A stretch of 14,268 nt of DNA from Baffinella frigidus (GCA_026770585.1 MU646643.1:200639-214906), one strand, 5' to 3'; positions 1 to 7,742 are shown, counted from the first letter of the stretch. Made by a program: numbers and translations. Notes: a model not told the origin generated them from the letters alone.

Positions 1-22
1 TGTGGCTCTTCACGCTTCCACG
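1..22 (+). repeat. Partial copy of bestrophin exon A, cut by the window edge
   Basis: Bases 2-19 repeat the stretch encoding VWLFTL of the exon at 130-207, then diverge. It lies upstream of the full exon, so the exon family extends beyond the left edge. Between here and the acceptor at 128-129 I see no further bestrophin exon that I can support. Confidence 0.5.
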
Positions 23-129
23 GGCCCGCCTCAGAGACAAGACACCCCGTAGGGACATAGGGAGGTTCCTCCGGATAAGGTAACGGAAATCGATGAGATC
101 CGACATGTTCAACTTGAAACCCGACACAG

Positions 130-321
130 GCGTACACGCGCTTCTCGGGACGCTTCCTGGCGGTGTGGCTCTTCACGCTTCCCTTCGCCATGTGGAAGGA
201 GCTTGGCGTACGACCCTCTCCTGTTTGGGTTGCAATGAGAGCGAGAGAGAGGTCTTTTTTGGGTTGCAATGAGCGAGAGGGAGAGAGAGGGCGAGAGAGA
301 GCGAGAGAGCGAGAGAGAGAG

Positions 322-367
<46 letters not shown>

Positions 368-1211
368 CGAGAGAGAGAGAGCGAGAGAGAGAGCGAGAGA
401 GAGAGAGCGTCATCCGGGGGCTGGTCGTCGACACCAGCATCGAATTGTCCGCATGGTCCCGCCCCAACCCCCAACCCTTAACCCCCAACATATACCCTAT
501 ACCGCTTCCTGGCGGTGTGGCTCTTCACGCTTCCCTTCGCCATGTGGAAGGGGCTTGGCGTACGCTCCCGCACGCCCTCTTGTGTTGTAAACATGTAGTA
601 CGTGTTGTAAACATGTAGTAAATGTTGTAAACATGTACTTATGATGTGGTAAACATGTACTTATGATGTGGGAAAATGTGCGTATGATGTAAAAATGTAA
701 TTATTGTGTGGTGAATATGTACTTGTTGTGTTGTAAACACGAGCTGGCTGGCCAGTCAAAACTGACTGGTCGGCGCTGCTGACCTACTTGTTGTGCTGTT
801 AACATGTACTTCTTGTGTTGTAAACATGAGCTGACCGGTCAGCACAAGTCTTGCGGGGTCGTAAAATTGTACAGACCGGTCTGGCTTTTCACGCTTCCGT
901 TAGCCATGTGGAAGGAGCTTAGCGTACGCGCCCGCAAGCCCTCTTGTGTTGTAAACATGTACTTATTGTGTGGTAAACATGTACTTATTGTGTGGTAAAC
1001 ATGTACTTATGATGTGGTAAAATGTACTTGTTATGTAATTTTTTAATTATTGTGTGGTAAATATGTACTTCTTGTGTTGTAAACATGGGCTGACCGGTCA
1101 GCACAAGTCTTGCGGTGTCGTAAAATTGTACAGACCGGTCTGGCTTTTCACGCTTCCGTTTGCCATGTGGAAGGAGCTTAGCGTACGCGCCCGAACACCC
1201 TCTTTCTTGGA

Positions 1212-1243
<32 letters not shown>

Positions 1244-1891
1244 CAGAGAGACAGAGAGACAGAGCGAAAAAGAATGCGAGAGAGAGAGAGAGAGAGAGGG
1301 AGAGATGAGGAGAGAGGAAGACAGAGCGCCTCGACTCATCCTCCGAGCTACTCTCTCTCTCTCTCGCTCTCTCTCTCTCTCGGTCGCTCTCTCGCTCTCT
1401 CTCTCTCTCCCTGCAAACGCGTGCCAGGGCCTTTCCTCGCAGTGCGGCTCTTCACACTTCCCTTCGCCATGTTCATAGGCTAACGGCCTGAAAATGGGGT
1501 AGTTAGGCATACGGCATTGCCTAGGACCTCCTACCGTAGGCCGAGGGATCCGAGGACCAAAAAAGTCTCGGCCTACGGTAGGAGGTCCTAGGCAATGCCG
1601 TAGGCCTAACTACCCCATTTTCAGGCCGTTACCCTATTAATGTGGAAGGAGCTTAGCGTACGACCCTCTCCTTTTTAGGTTGCAATATTCTCATAGGCCA
1701 ACGTCCTGAAAACCGGGTAGTTGAGCCTACGGTATCGCCTACGGTAGGCCGTAGGGGGCTAGGGGGGGTCCTATGAAACAGTACGTCGGTTGATGGGTCA
1801 CGTAACAAGACATATAGTGGCCAGGCGCGAGGTTGGTAAACAGGGACTTCGTGGATTGGTCACGTAACAAGTCATACAGAAGAGAGAGAGA

Positions 1892-1949
<58 letters not shown>

Positions 1950-4030
1950 TCTCCAGATACCATCCACCCACCCCAACTCTAAACCCTCAACCCTCAACCC
2001 TGGGCAGGGGTCATGGCTGATGATCCCGGTCTCCGTGGGGCTCTCAGCCGTCTACTTCTCCATCGACGAGCTCGGCATCCAGGTCCACTTATGAGGAATA
2101 CCTCCACTTTTGAGCTCGGCATTCAGGTCCACTTAGCTTCAATGTTGTCGGATGTGGACCACACGTACCGCTTTATGGAGGGGGGGGCGCCGGTTGTCCA
2201 CTTAGCAGCCACCAGTTGTCCACTTAGCAGCCACCGGTGCCTTCAGAAGTTCGGCGTCCAGGTCCACTTTTGAGGAATACCTCCACTTTTGAGCTCGGCA
2301 TTCAGGTGCAGCCTTTTCGCATCTGTTGGCCTCGAAAAAAATTGAAAAAAATGGCGAAAGGGTCACTCAAGGACTAGCCACTCGAGAATGCTGGAGGGGC
2401 CTACTTACATGCCACTGGTAGGAGGTGGAGTTAGAATCCACCCGGAAAATGCTCGTATGAGCGGCCGACACGGGGTACAGTGAGTGGCACAATGCGTCGA
2501 GCATGTGCGGCGCTGACGCTGGTTGTTTGGCAATAAATGATCAATCTCTCTCTACATGCCACTCGAGGCTAGAAATGTGATCATTTTAAAACTGGGATTC
2601 TTTTACAAGTGAAGAAAAAAAAGAGATGTGCAGTAATTTTCACACAAAATAGGGGCGTTTGGTCACGTTGCTGGGGGAATTCCCCCAGCAACGTGACCAA
2701 ACTTGCCCGTGACTGGTACTAAATTTAACAACCCCACATTTAAAATGCTCCCTTTTCCAGCCTCGAGTGGTGTGGGGTTGTAAAAATCTACCAGGATAGG
2801 GTATTCCAACCTCGTGACTGTGCTAATTTCGCAGAGATACGTGGCCAATCTTACGAAAGTTACTACACAAATGTTACAACTCACTTTTAAATGCGTCCCT
2901 CTAGCATTCTCGTGTGGGGCGGCACCGCGAGCCTGATGTGGAACCGAATAATCAACTGCTCGTTTGTGGGACTCACAACCTGTTGGGGGCAGATCGAGGA
3001 GCCGTTCAGCATCCTCCCGCGCGGAGGTCTTAGGTTACGAGCCTCGGCAATAAATTTATGAAGGTTATGAGCCGCCAGTTGCCTGGGCTCGTAACTTGCG
3101 ACCCATAGGAAGATCCCCTGCAGATGAGACAGGTCATGAGGCTGATTTGTGGTTTGGGGCTCACAACCTGGCATGGGCAGATCGAGGAACCGTTCAGCAT
3201 CCTCCCGCTCGAGGGCATGTGCGAGACCATCGAGGTACCCTAATTTCCGACTTACAATACATGTACATGTTATACAATAGATGTATAGACTCTTACAATA
3301 GATGTATAGACTATACAATCACATGTGTGAGACCATCGAGGTACCCTAATTTCCGACTAACAATACATGTACATGTTATACAATAGATGTATAGACTCTT
3401 ACAATAGATGTATAGACTATACAATCACATGAGCGCGACCATCGAGGTTCGCCCCATCCGCTGCCGAGTGAGGACGGGACACAATTTTCGGGATTTTAAA
3501 AACTGTCACCTGAATCCAAAGGGAAATGGACTTTTAAAATGAAAAAGCTGAGGCCGAATTTCCGGCCTCGGCTTTTAAAAACGTGCTTAGGTCGCTCGAT
3601 AGCGGTTGACTAGAGAAGGTCCCAGTTCTGGGCCCCTTTCTCAAGTCCCAATGTCAAGACCATCGAAGTAGCCCCACCACCTTAAACCCTGAGCCATGAG
3701 CCTCAAACCCTAAACCCTAAACTCTAAACCCCAAACGCTCAACCCTAAACCCTAAACCCTAAACCCTAAACCCTCAACCCCAAACGCTCAACCCTAAACC
3801 CTACACCCTACACCCTACACCCTACACCCTAAACCCTAAACCCTAATCCTTCCCTCTCTAAATCCAGATAACATCCAGCCACCCCAACCCTACGCCCTAA
3901 ACCCGAACCCCTAAACCCTAAACCCTAAACCCCAAACCCTAAACCCGAAACCCTAAACCCTAAACCCCAAACCCCAAACCCGTAACAGAGCAGCGTCCGG
4001 GAGATCCTCGCCAATGACGTGACCACGGAA
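130..4030 (+). CDS. Bestrophin-family anion channel, 3' part of a multi-exon gene
   Basis: Four exons on the plus strand splice in phase 0 into 83 contiguous residues. Exon A (130-207) follows acceptor CACAG and encodes [12 protein letters not shown] then [10 protein letters not shown] before donor GTACGA. Exon B (2008-2082) encodes [10 protein letters not shown] through SIDELGIQ before donor GTCCAC. Exon C (3181-3234) encodes [18 protein letters not shown] before donor GTACCC. Exon D (3989-4030) encodes [14 protein letters not shown] before donor GTAAGC. The order, the YTR..RFL..W helix, the IDELG motif and the E(E/D)PF motif after it are those of the C-terminal half of bestrophins, the chloride/bicarbonate channel family; algal and plant members often sit in thylakoids. 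The N-terminal half must lie left of the window. The C-terminal end and stop codon were not found, so the gene may continue past 4030 or be broken. Introns of about 1.8, 1.1 and 0.75 kb carry many copies of the exon edges, so exact exon choice needs RNA data. Confidence 0.72.
238..410. repeat. GA-rich microsatellite (GAGA with GCGAGA interruptions)
   Basis: About 170 bases of almost pure purine on the plus strand, mostly GAGAGA with regular GCGA interruptions. It begins after GGGTTGCAATGAG, a sequence that occurs twice (226-239 and 256-272). It lies in the intron after exon A. The Arg/Glu- or Ser/Leu-only open frames across it are repeat artefacts. Confidence 0.95.
503..559 (+). repeat. Copy 2 of exon A edge with donor
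   Basis: Repeats the exon A segment encoding [16 protein letters not shown] through the donor GTACG, with Glu changed to Gly (KGLG). It lies inside the intron after exon A and lacks the YTRFSG start of the full exon. The sequence after the donor differs from copy 1. Confidence 0.9.
588..1085. repeat. Degenerate TGTAAACATGTACT minisatellite
   Basis: Variants of TTGTAAACATGTACTTATT and TGTGGTAAACATGTACTTA recur more than ten times, interrupted by two copies of the exon A edge. A short inverted repeat GGCCAGTC/GACTGGTC lies near 747-775. No coding signal. Confidence 0.8.
803..943 (+). repeat. Long direct repeat, first unit, with exon A copy 3
   Basis: About 140 bases that recur at 1062-1202 (offset 259) with few mismatches. 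The unit contains two 12-base palindromes, CTGACCGGTCAG and CAGACCGGTCTG, and then a copy of the exon A edge (879-923, encoding [14 protein letters not shown]) with its GTACG donor. Confidence 0.9.
1062..1202 (+). repeat. Long direct repeat, second unit, with exon A copy 4
   Basis: Second unit of the 259-base-offset repeat, holding exon A copy 4 (1138-1182, [14 protein letters not shown]) and donor GTACG. It is followed directly by GA microsatellite. Confidence 0.9.
1208..1425. repeat. GA tract followed by CT tract (inverted microsatellite pair)
   Basis: A purine tract of GAGA/GACAGAGA (1208-1325) is followed after about 25 bases by a pyrimidine tract of CTCT/CGCTCT (1352-1412). The two can pair as a long imperfect foldback. 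No gene. Confidence 0.9.
1429..1660 (+). repeat. Exon A copy 5, split by a foldback element
   Basis: 1429-1472 encodes [13 protein letters not shown], and the remaining WKELS plus GTACG donor resumes at 1640-1662. The 167-base foldback at 1473-1639 separates the halves. The sequence after the donor (ACCCTCTCCT, then GGTTGCAAT) matches that after exon A itself, so this copy duplicated exon edge and intron start together. Confidence 0.9.
1473..1639. mobile_element. Foldback (MITE-like) insertion with ATGT target-site duplication
   Basis: Two arms of about 70 bases, nearly perfect reverse complements (shared TAACGGCCTGAAAATGGGGT and CTACCGTAGGCCGAG), flank a short centre with AAAAAAG. The insertion splits the exon A edge repeat. 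The uninterrupted copies read GCCATGTGG; here GCCATGT precedes and ATGTGG follows, giving a 4-base ATGT duplication. No open frame inside, so non-autonomous. High arm identity suggests a recent insertion. Confidence 0.85.
1690..1765. mobile_element. Single diverged arm related to the 1473-1639 foldback
   Basis: CTCATAGGCCAACGTCCTGAAAA and the following GGGTAGTTGAGCCTACGG resemble the left arm of the element at 1473, with substitutions and no matching right arm nearby. It follows the GGTTGCAAT sequence found after exon A copies. It looks like a decayed or truncated relative. Confidence 0.55.
1780..1943. repeat. Short direct repeat and GA/CT foldback microsatellite
   Basis: GGTCACGTAACAAG(A/T)CATA occurs twice, at about 1796 and 1858. 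Then AGAGAGAGAG meets a CT run of about 50 bases (1893-1943), again as an inverted GA/CT pair. The run ends just upstream of the CCCTAAA-type sequence before exon B. Confidence 0.85.
2083..2310 (+). repeat. Three extra copies of exon B's 3' edge and donor
   Basis: Exon B ends GAGCTCGGCATCCAG then GTCCACTT. Copies of this junction lie at 2112-2126 (donor GTCCAC), 2248-2261 (diverged, GTCCAC) and 2291-2305 (donor GTGCAG). The first and last two are linked by TGAGGAATACCTCCACTTTT, so they form a minisatellite whose unit spans the splice junction. A TTGTCCACTTAGCAGCCACC unit is also duplicated in tandem near 2195-2235. Confidence 0.9.
2381..2920. repeat. Nested foldback structure, about 540 bases
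   Basis: Three inverted pairs are nested. Outermost, CCACTCGAGAATGCTGGAGG (2379-2398) pairs imperfectly with 2896-2917. Inside, CCACTCGAGGCTAGAAA (2559-2575) pairs with 2753-2770, and CATTTTAAA (2582-2590) with TTTAAAATG (2739-2747). At the centre is the perfect 46-base palindrome 2657-2702. A further hairpin, CAACCCCACA (2729-2738) with TGTGGGGTTG (2771-2780), lies in the right arm. No open frame of note, so likely a non-autonomous element or nested insertions in the bestrophin B-C intron. Confidence 0.75.
2657..2702. repeat. Perfect 46-base palindrome
   Basis: Centred on GAATTC at 2677-2682, with 23-base arms and no loop. The pairing continues outward as GGGC/GCCC with a two-base bulge. 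Confidence 0.95.
2969..3020 (+). repeat. Upstream copy of exon C's acceptor and 5' edge
   Basis: ACTCACAACCTG then GGGGGCAG precedes 2993-3020, which matches the first 28 bases of exon C (IEEPFSILP) except one silent change, and then diverges. The matching intron sequence and acceptor before the true exon lie at 3157-3180. This is therefore an acceptor-side duplication, offset 188. Confidence 0.9.
3223..3446 (+). repeat. 106-base tandem repeat carrying exon C's 3' edge and donor
   Basis: Unit one (3223-3328) starts within exon C at GAGACCATCGAG plus donor GTACCC and continues through CAATACATGTACATGTTAT and two ATAGATGTATAGACT blocks. Unit two (3329-3434) is almost identical. A third start, GCGACCATCGAG with GTTCGC, lies at 3435. 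A fourth decayed edge, AGACCATCGAA with GTAGCC, lies at about 3656. So up to four donors follow the end of exon C. Confidence 0.92.
3543..3576. repeat. Short inverted repeat
   Basis: AAAAGCTGAGGCCG and CGGCCTCGGCTTTT pair with one mismatch around a six-base loop. TTTTAAAA-rich flanks on both sides may extend it. Lies in the bestrophin C-D intron. Confidence 0.75.
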
Positions 4031-4225
4031 GTAAGCTCCCCAAACCCTAAACCTTCAACCCTAAACCCTAAACCCTTAACCCGAAACCCGAAACCCTGAA
4101 CCCCAAATCCCAAACCCTAAACCCCAAACTTCAAACCCTAAACCCAAAACCCAAAACCCTAAACCCTAAACCCTACACCCCAAACTCTAAACACTAAACA
4201 CTAAACACCACACACAACACCCTAC
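3680..4225 (+). repeat. Interstitial telomere-like CCCTAAA array around exon D
   Basis: Degenerate CCCTAAA/CCCCAAA/CCCTACA repeats, always with the C-rich strand in the sense direction, fill 3680-3985 and 4040-4225. Exon D sits as an island at 3989-4030. The same composition fills hemA introns 4-10. The short irregular runs, with genes on both sides, argue against a chromosome end. Confidence 0.9.
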
Positions 4226-4229
4226 ACCC

Positions 4230-4268
4230 TTTGACGCTTTGAAGCTGGCCAAAGAGGTGTCCCAGGAC
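4230..4268 (+). repeat. Diverged copy of exon D's 3' edge and donor
   Basis: CCAAAGAGGTGTCCCAGGAC plus GTAAGCTCCC aligns with the exon D end at about 24 of 30 bases. The encoded LAKEVSQD mirrors LANDVTTE with mostly similar residues. The upstream CCCTTTGACGCTTTGAAGCT recurs at 4468. It could instead be a genuine next exon, with acceptor GAAG at 4241-4244 and phase 0, but the shared donor context favours duplication. Confidence 0.5.
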
Positions 4269-4304
4269 GTAAGCTCCCACCCGAAACCCTAAACCCTGAA
4301 CCCT

Positions 4305-4440
4305 AGCTCTGCCTCACTCGGGTAGACCGACTATTCTCAAGTTGACATGCCGGGTCCGCGGTGCAAATCTGTCAACTTTAGAGAAGGAAAGAGCCTGGGC
4401 CCACCAAAATGGTGAGCCAAAATAGACTGAAACAGAGCTA
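4305..4440. repeat. Hairpin repeat family, copy 1
   Basis: AAGTTGAC (4339-4346) and GTCAACTT (4371-4378) enclose a 24-base loop beginning ATGCCGGGT. It is preceded by GCTCTGCCTCACTCGGGT and followed by GAGCCTGGGCCCACCAAAATGG. Related copies are at 13572, 13972 and 14119. Confidence 0.85.
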
Positions 4441-4796
4441 GTGACCCTAAACACTGCACCCGTTCACCCTTTGACGCTTTGAAGCTAGCTGATCTCGCAA
4501 CACCGGGAAATGGCATTGTTGCTAGGGCATTTTTTGTGGATAGAATACCCCCAAACGAGAGACCCTAACAATCCGCAGAGAAAATTCAGATTCTTCAGAT
4601 TTTGTCCTATCTCGCCTTGGCCAGGTGTAGAAACGAAGCTCACAGAGAGAGAGAAGAGACAGACGATACTTCGTTCTCTCTCTCTCCCTCCCTTTCTCTC
4701 CTCTCTCTCCTCTCTCTCCCCCTCACTCGCCATCTCCCTCTCCCTCCCCCCCTCTCCCTCTCCTTGTCTCTGTCCCCTCTCTCTCTCTCTCTCTCC

Positions 4797-4836
<40 letters not shown>

Positions 4837-4990
4837 CGCTGACGGCAGCCCCTGGCCACAGACTCGGCCGGTGGGGGTCGATGCCGCCAAGTGGTAGGCC
4901 CTGGAAAATGGCTCAAGCGATCTCACCTGGAAAATGGCTCAAGCGATCTCACCTAAGGTTCGCCAAGTGGTGGTGTCACGACGGACCGTA
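4441..4990. other. Gene-free stretch with CT microsatellite and a 26-base tandem duplication
   Basis: Holds a second CCCTTTGACGCTTTGAAGCT, then short GA (4644-4663) and long CT (4672-4835) tracts. A perfect 26-base tandem duplication (4903-4928 and 4929-4954) contains GGCTCAAGCGATCTCACCT. The open frames across the CT tract are low-complexity artefacts. No gene supported. Confidence 0.8.
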
Positions 4991-5072
4991 GGACGAGCCC
5001 GCCGCGGGCGGAAAGAAAAGTCATTTATGTAGACATTAGGCGCTTCTCTGCGCCCGAGGCGGGCCCGTCCTA

Positions 5073-5190
5073 CAGGGGCACCTCGCTCATAAGAAAGCGC
5101 CTCCTCCTGGGACCGTACAGTACGACCATGCCTAGGGCCCTGCGGTGGTCCTAGGGTGGGGGGGGCTTTCTTATGAGCAAGGTTACCCTG
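5073..5190. mobile_element. 118-base MITE, copy A, flanked by TA and by a 20-base direct repeat
   Basis: Terminal inverted repeats CAGGGGCACCTCGCTCATAA and TTATGAGCAAGGTTACCCTG, with TA on both sides. Outside the TA, CGCCCGAGGCGGGCCCGTCC stands at 5051-5070 and again at 5193-5212. The same 20-mer resembles the minisatellite at 13126. An AAGTCATT(T/C)ATGTAGACATTA block also recurs on both sides (about 5018 and 5218). Confidence 0.9.
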
Positions 5191-5212
5191 TACGCCCGAG
5201 GCGGGCCCGTCC

Positions 5213-6477
5213 ACAGAAGTCATTCATGTAGACATTAGCGTTTTCTCGCAGAACAAGTTCCAGTGTCCGCCTATGTTGGGAGCTCGAAGAACCTGAAGGA
5301 CATAATGGACTGTCTGCCCGAGACAGGCCCGTCCTAGGGTCCTTCCTCACAAGTCCTCACAGGTAGGCCCTGGGCCTGCTCCAGAAACAGTCTCTGTGGG
5401 GGTGCGTCCCCACTCAGAAGGCTACGATGACCCTACCTCCCCGGATATCCGGGGGGTACGTGACCATTCACGGTGCAATCCGAATCAAAGTTGTCATAGA
5501 AAATGATCCTAAATTCGAAGAAAATGATCCTAAATTTAGAATCCCGCGTCCCCTGTAGCCTCCTGGGTGGTGGTGGCCGTGCTGGTATTAATAAAGGTCT
5601 CTGTGGTGTGAGCCGTGAAGGAGCATCTGGGGATACAACCCCGTGGGTAAAGTCACTCAGGTCATCCTACACGGGGTTGTATCCCCAGCCGGCCATCCTA
5701 CACGGGGTTGTATCCCCAGAGCGCATCGACCATGTTCAAAAACAAAAACATGAACACAAATTCAACAACTCAGCTGAGAGCGCCAGAGCTCAAGGCCCTG
5801 GCCCGCAGGCGCTATCTAGGCTAGGTTCTCAGGGCAGGGTTTCTGTGCACTTACGAATCGTCAGTCAAAAAAGGGTCGCCTTAGTACTGGCGCGTCCTGG
5901 GTTAGTACGGGCGCATCCTGAGACAACACAAGGGTAAGTACTGGCGCGTCTTGAAGGGACACATATCCCTTAAGTGGCCAGGGGGTCATATTTGACCCTC
6001 CCCAGGACCTAGGCTCTTACGTATGCCCTACGGTAGGAGCGGGGAGAAGTAAAAGGTCCTCCGAGCTCAGTGGCAGAGCTCCTGGTAGTTCAAAGTTAAC
6101 CTGGTGGACTTTTGGATCACTCGATACCAGGCTGGAGAGTGCTGAAGATGAGAGGAAGAGCTGTGTGGATGGACGCCTTAATTCCGGCCGCACCCTAATT
6201 CCGGCATTCCCCAGAGTGCTACCGCATATGTATGCAATACGGTAGGGTGGTGCGGAATGCTGTTTACAATTGAGTTGACGCCGTTATTAGGGTGTCCACC
6301 CTTAGACCAAGGCCAGTGAGCTCGATCCGAAAGCAAAAATGCTTTCTCTGCAGTCCTTTCTACGGAAGGGCGTGTCGTTGGCATATGTTGGGAGAAATTA
6401 AAACCTAAAGGACCTAAAGCACATCGCGCGGCACGGGTCGCAAGACTCGTACAGTGTTAGTGTTTACTGGATAGGGT
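5213..6477. other. Gene-free stretch with short palindromes and repeats
   Basis: No convincing coding sequence. It holds a 16-base palindrome CCCCGGATATCCGGGG (5439-5454), a small GAAAATGATCCTAAATT duplication near 5501-5534, and a 19-base foldback (5627-5719). There are three AGTACTGGCGCGTCCTG-like units (about 5884-5952), a one-ended CCCTTAAGTGGC element near 5968, and an ATTCCGGC(C/A) repeat near 6180-6205. The 144-codon open frame at 5503-5937 runs through these repeats and resembles nothing I recognise. Confidence 0.65.
5627..5719. repeat. Foldback with one left arm and two right arms
   Basis: CTGGGGATACAACCCCGTG (5627-5645) is the exact reverse complement of CACGGGGTTGTATCCCCAG, which stands at 5670-5688 and again at 5701-5719 after a repeated CCATCCTA. 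The extra right arm indicates a local duplication of part of the element. Confidence 0.92.
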
Positions 6478-6577
6478 CTTGGAGCTCAGGTCTCCCGCGA
6501 GACTCGAGGCAGAATTTGGACACGGACGAAACACGCGTCCACTACCCCATTTAACCGCCTCCCGCAAGCCTCAAGCT

Positions 6578-7262
6578 CTAGACGAGCCTGTCCATGACAC
6601 CGTCGTTGACACAGGAAGAAAAAAGACTGTTGATGAGCCGCTGCTCCCACGCTGGGTCGCGAGCGTGCACCTTTTGGCGGTGCCTCGTCAGGTGGTGGGA
6701 CTCTCTGAAGGCCTTGCCGCAGGTGGTGCAGGCGTAGGGGCGGTCGCCGGAATGGGTGCGCATGTGCTCCGTCACCTTGTTGGGCCCCGAGCAGGCCTTC
6801 CCGCAGGTGGTGCACTCGAAAACGGGCTTGCCCCCCGCCCCGCCCCGCCCCCGCTTGCTCGACCCAGAAGAGCCCCCGCTCGCTCCTTCACCAGATGCCT
6901 CTTGCCGTCCTCGCTTGCGTCCAACCATCGCAAGGTCAGCCGGCATCTTGCGCCCGCCTAGAGCACAGTCTGGAGCCGAGGAGAGGGCGTAGATTGAAGG
7001 GGCACCTGAGCTCGAACAAGTCGCCGTCGAGGACTTCGTACACGTTGTCCCGCGAGTCCCAGATGAGGACCAGCGGGTCTTTGAGCAGCTCGCGAACGAC
7101 GTCGGGCAGGGCGAGCCCCCCCATCTTCTCCCCCGGCCGGTATTGAGTCGCGCGGGAGACAGCCCTTGGGGAAGAAGACTCCTCCGCAGGCCTCTGAGCA
7201 GACGTGCCTCCTGCACCAGACTTGGCTCCTCCACTCGATCTGTCTCCCCCCCCACTCTCCAT
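6578..7262 (-). CDS. C2H2 zinc-finger protein, reading frame changes once
   Basis: The 3' part (ATG possible at 6946, stop at 6578) encodes two C2H2 fingers. Finger one is CTTCGKAC...HMRTH; finger two is CTTCGKAF...HLTRHRQKVH; they are joined by a TGEKP-like linker SGDRPYA. A Lys/Arg/Gly-rich basic stretch (GRKRGRQ, SSKRGRGG) precedes them and may serve nuclear import. About 35 residues follow the fingers. Upstream, another frame starting at ATG 7262 reads protein-like: PDVVRELLKDPLVLIWDSRD, then YEVLDGDLFEL. To join the two frames a length of 1 mod 3 must be removed near 6880-7010. The obvious CAG|GTGCCC to CTCTAG 48-base intron does not shift the frame, so the junction is unresolved: a hidden intron, a frameshift, or two separate units. 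Probably a nucleic-acid-binding regulator; target unknown. Confidence 0.55.
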
Positions 7263-7742
7263 CCTCCCCCTCTTCCTTGATTTCTCCCTTCCACCATCCC
7301 CCGCATCTCTCCCTCGTCCCACACCCCGCCCCGACCCTGCCCCCGCTTTTGACCAGTACGGAAACCGTACTGGTCAAAAGTGAGTTAAAACTATAAAAAA
7401 AAAGATTTAGCAAATCAAATCAGATCAAAGGGTGTTTAACAACAGATTTAGCCGGACGTGACCAAATATCCTCAGATATCTGTGACGCGAAAATCTCGTT
7501 GTAGAGATCGTTGGAGAAGCAACTGTTGGGACTAGCTAAGAGTTTGCCGCGCGCGCCCCTCGCTCCAGCGGTCAAGTTCTCGCGCTCTCCTCGCGTTTCC
7601 CCGCAGCCTCGCGCTCGCGCTCGGTGTGACCGTCGGACGCGGGTCACTCGCCTCGAAAAGAGCTGGAACCGTACGGGTTTCTTCCCGAGTGAAAGGTTGC
7701 AGTCTGGGCCATCTCCGGTCTCTGCAGCGCCCCATCTTCGCG
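7263..7742. promoter_or_regulatory. Divergent intergenic region between zinc-finger and hemA genes
   Basis: Holds the stem-loop at 7346-7380 and an A-rich stretch with CTATAAAAAAAAAGA near 7390 that could act as a TATA-like element. There is no ATG on the plus strand between 7383 and the hemA start at 7743, so that ATG would be the first in the transcript. Promoter function is inferred only from the head-to-head arrangement. Confidence 0.4.
7346..7380. repeat. Perfect stem-loop, 16-base arms
   Basis: CTTTTGACCAGTACGG and CCGTACTGGTCAAAAG pair perfectly around AAA. It lies in the divergent intergenic region. It could be a tiny foldback element or a regulatory hairpin. Confidence 0.95.

Noticed and set aside
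109-618. Open frames rich in Arg-Glu or Ser-Leu across GA/CT tracts (also at 1160-1510 and 4485-4991)
   Set aside because: They are translations of dinucleotide repeats in several frames on both strands. The non-repetitive WLFTLPFAM part belongs to the bestrophin exon copies.
2018-2024. CTGATGA resembling a hammerhead ribozyme core
   Set aside because: It lies within bestrophin exon B, and no GAAA with supporting stems is present.
3680-4225. Chromosome-end telomere
   Set aside because: Repeats are degenerate, mixed and short, enclose an exon, and have genes on both sides.
5503-5937. 144-codon plus-strand open frame
   Set aside because: It runs through a foldback and short direct repeats, shows no recognisable motif, and has no exon-like context.
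6063-6095. tRNA-like A box (GCTCAGTGGCAGAGC) with a weak B-box-like GTTCAAAGT
   Set aside because: No acceptor or anticodon stem can be drawn, and the spacing is too short for a tRNA. At best it is a tRNA-derived remnant.
7626-7742. Upstream extension of hemA exon 1
   Set aside because: It would need a GTG start and would bury the signal peptide; ATG 7743 is the first ATG and gives a clean signal peptide with ASAFSP.
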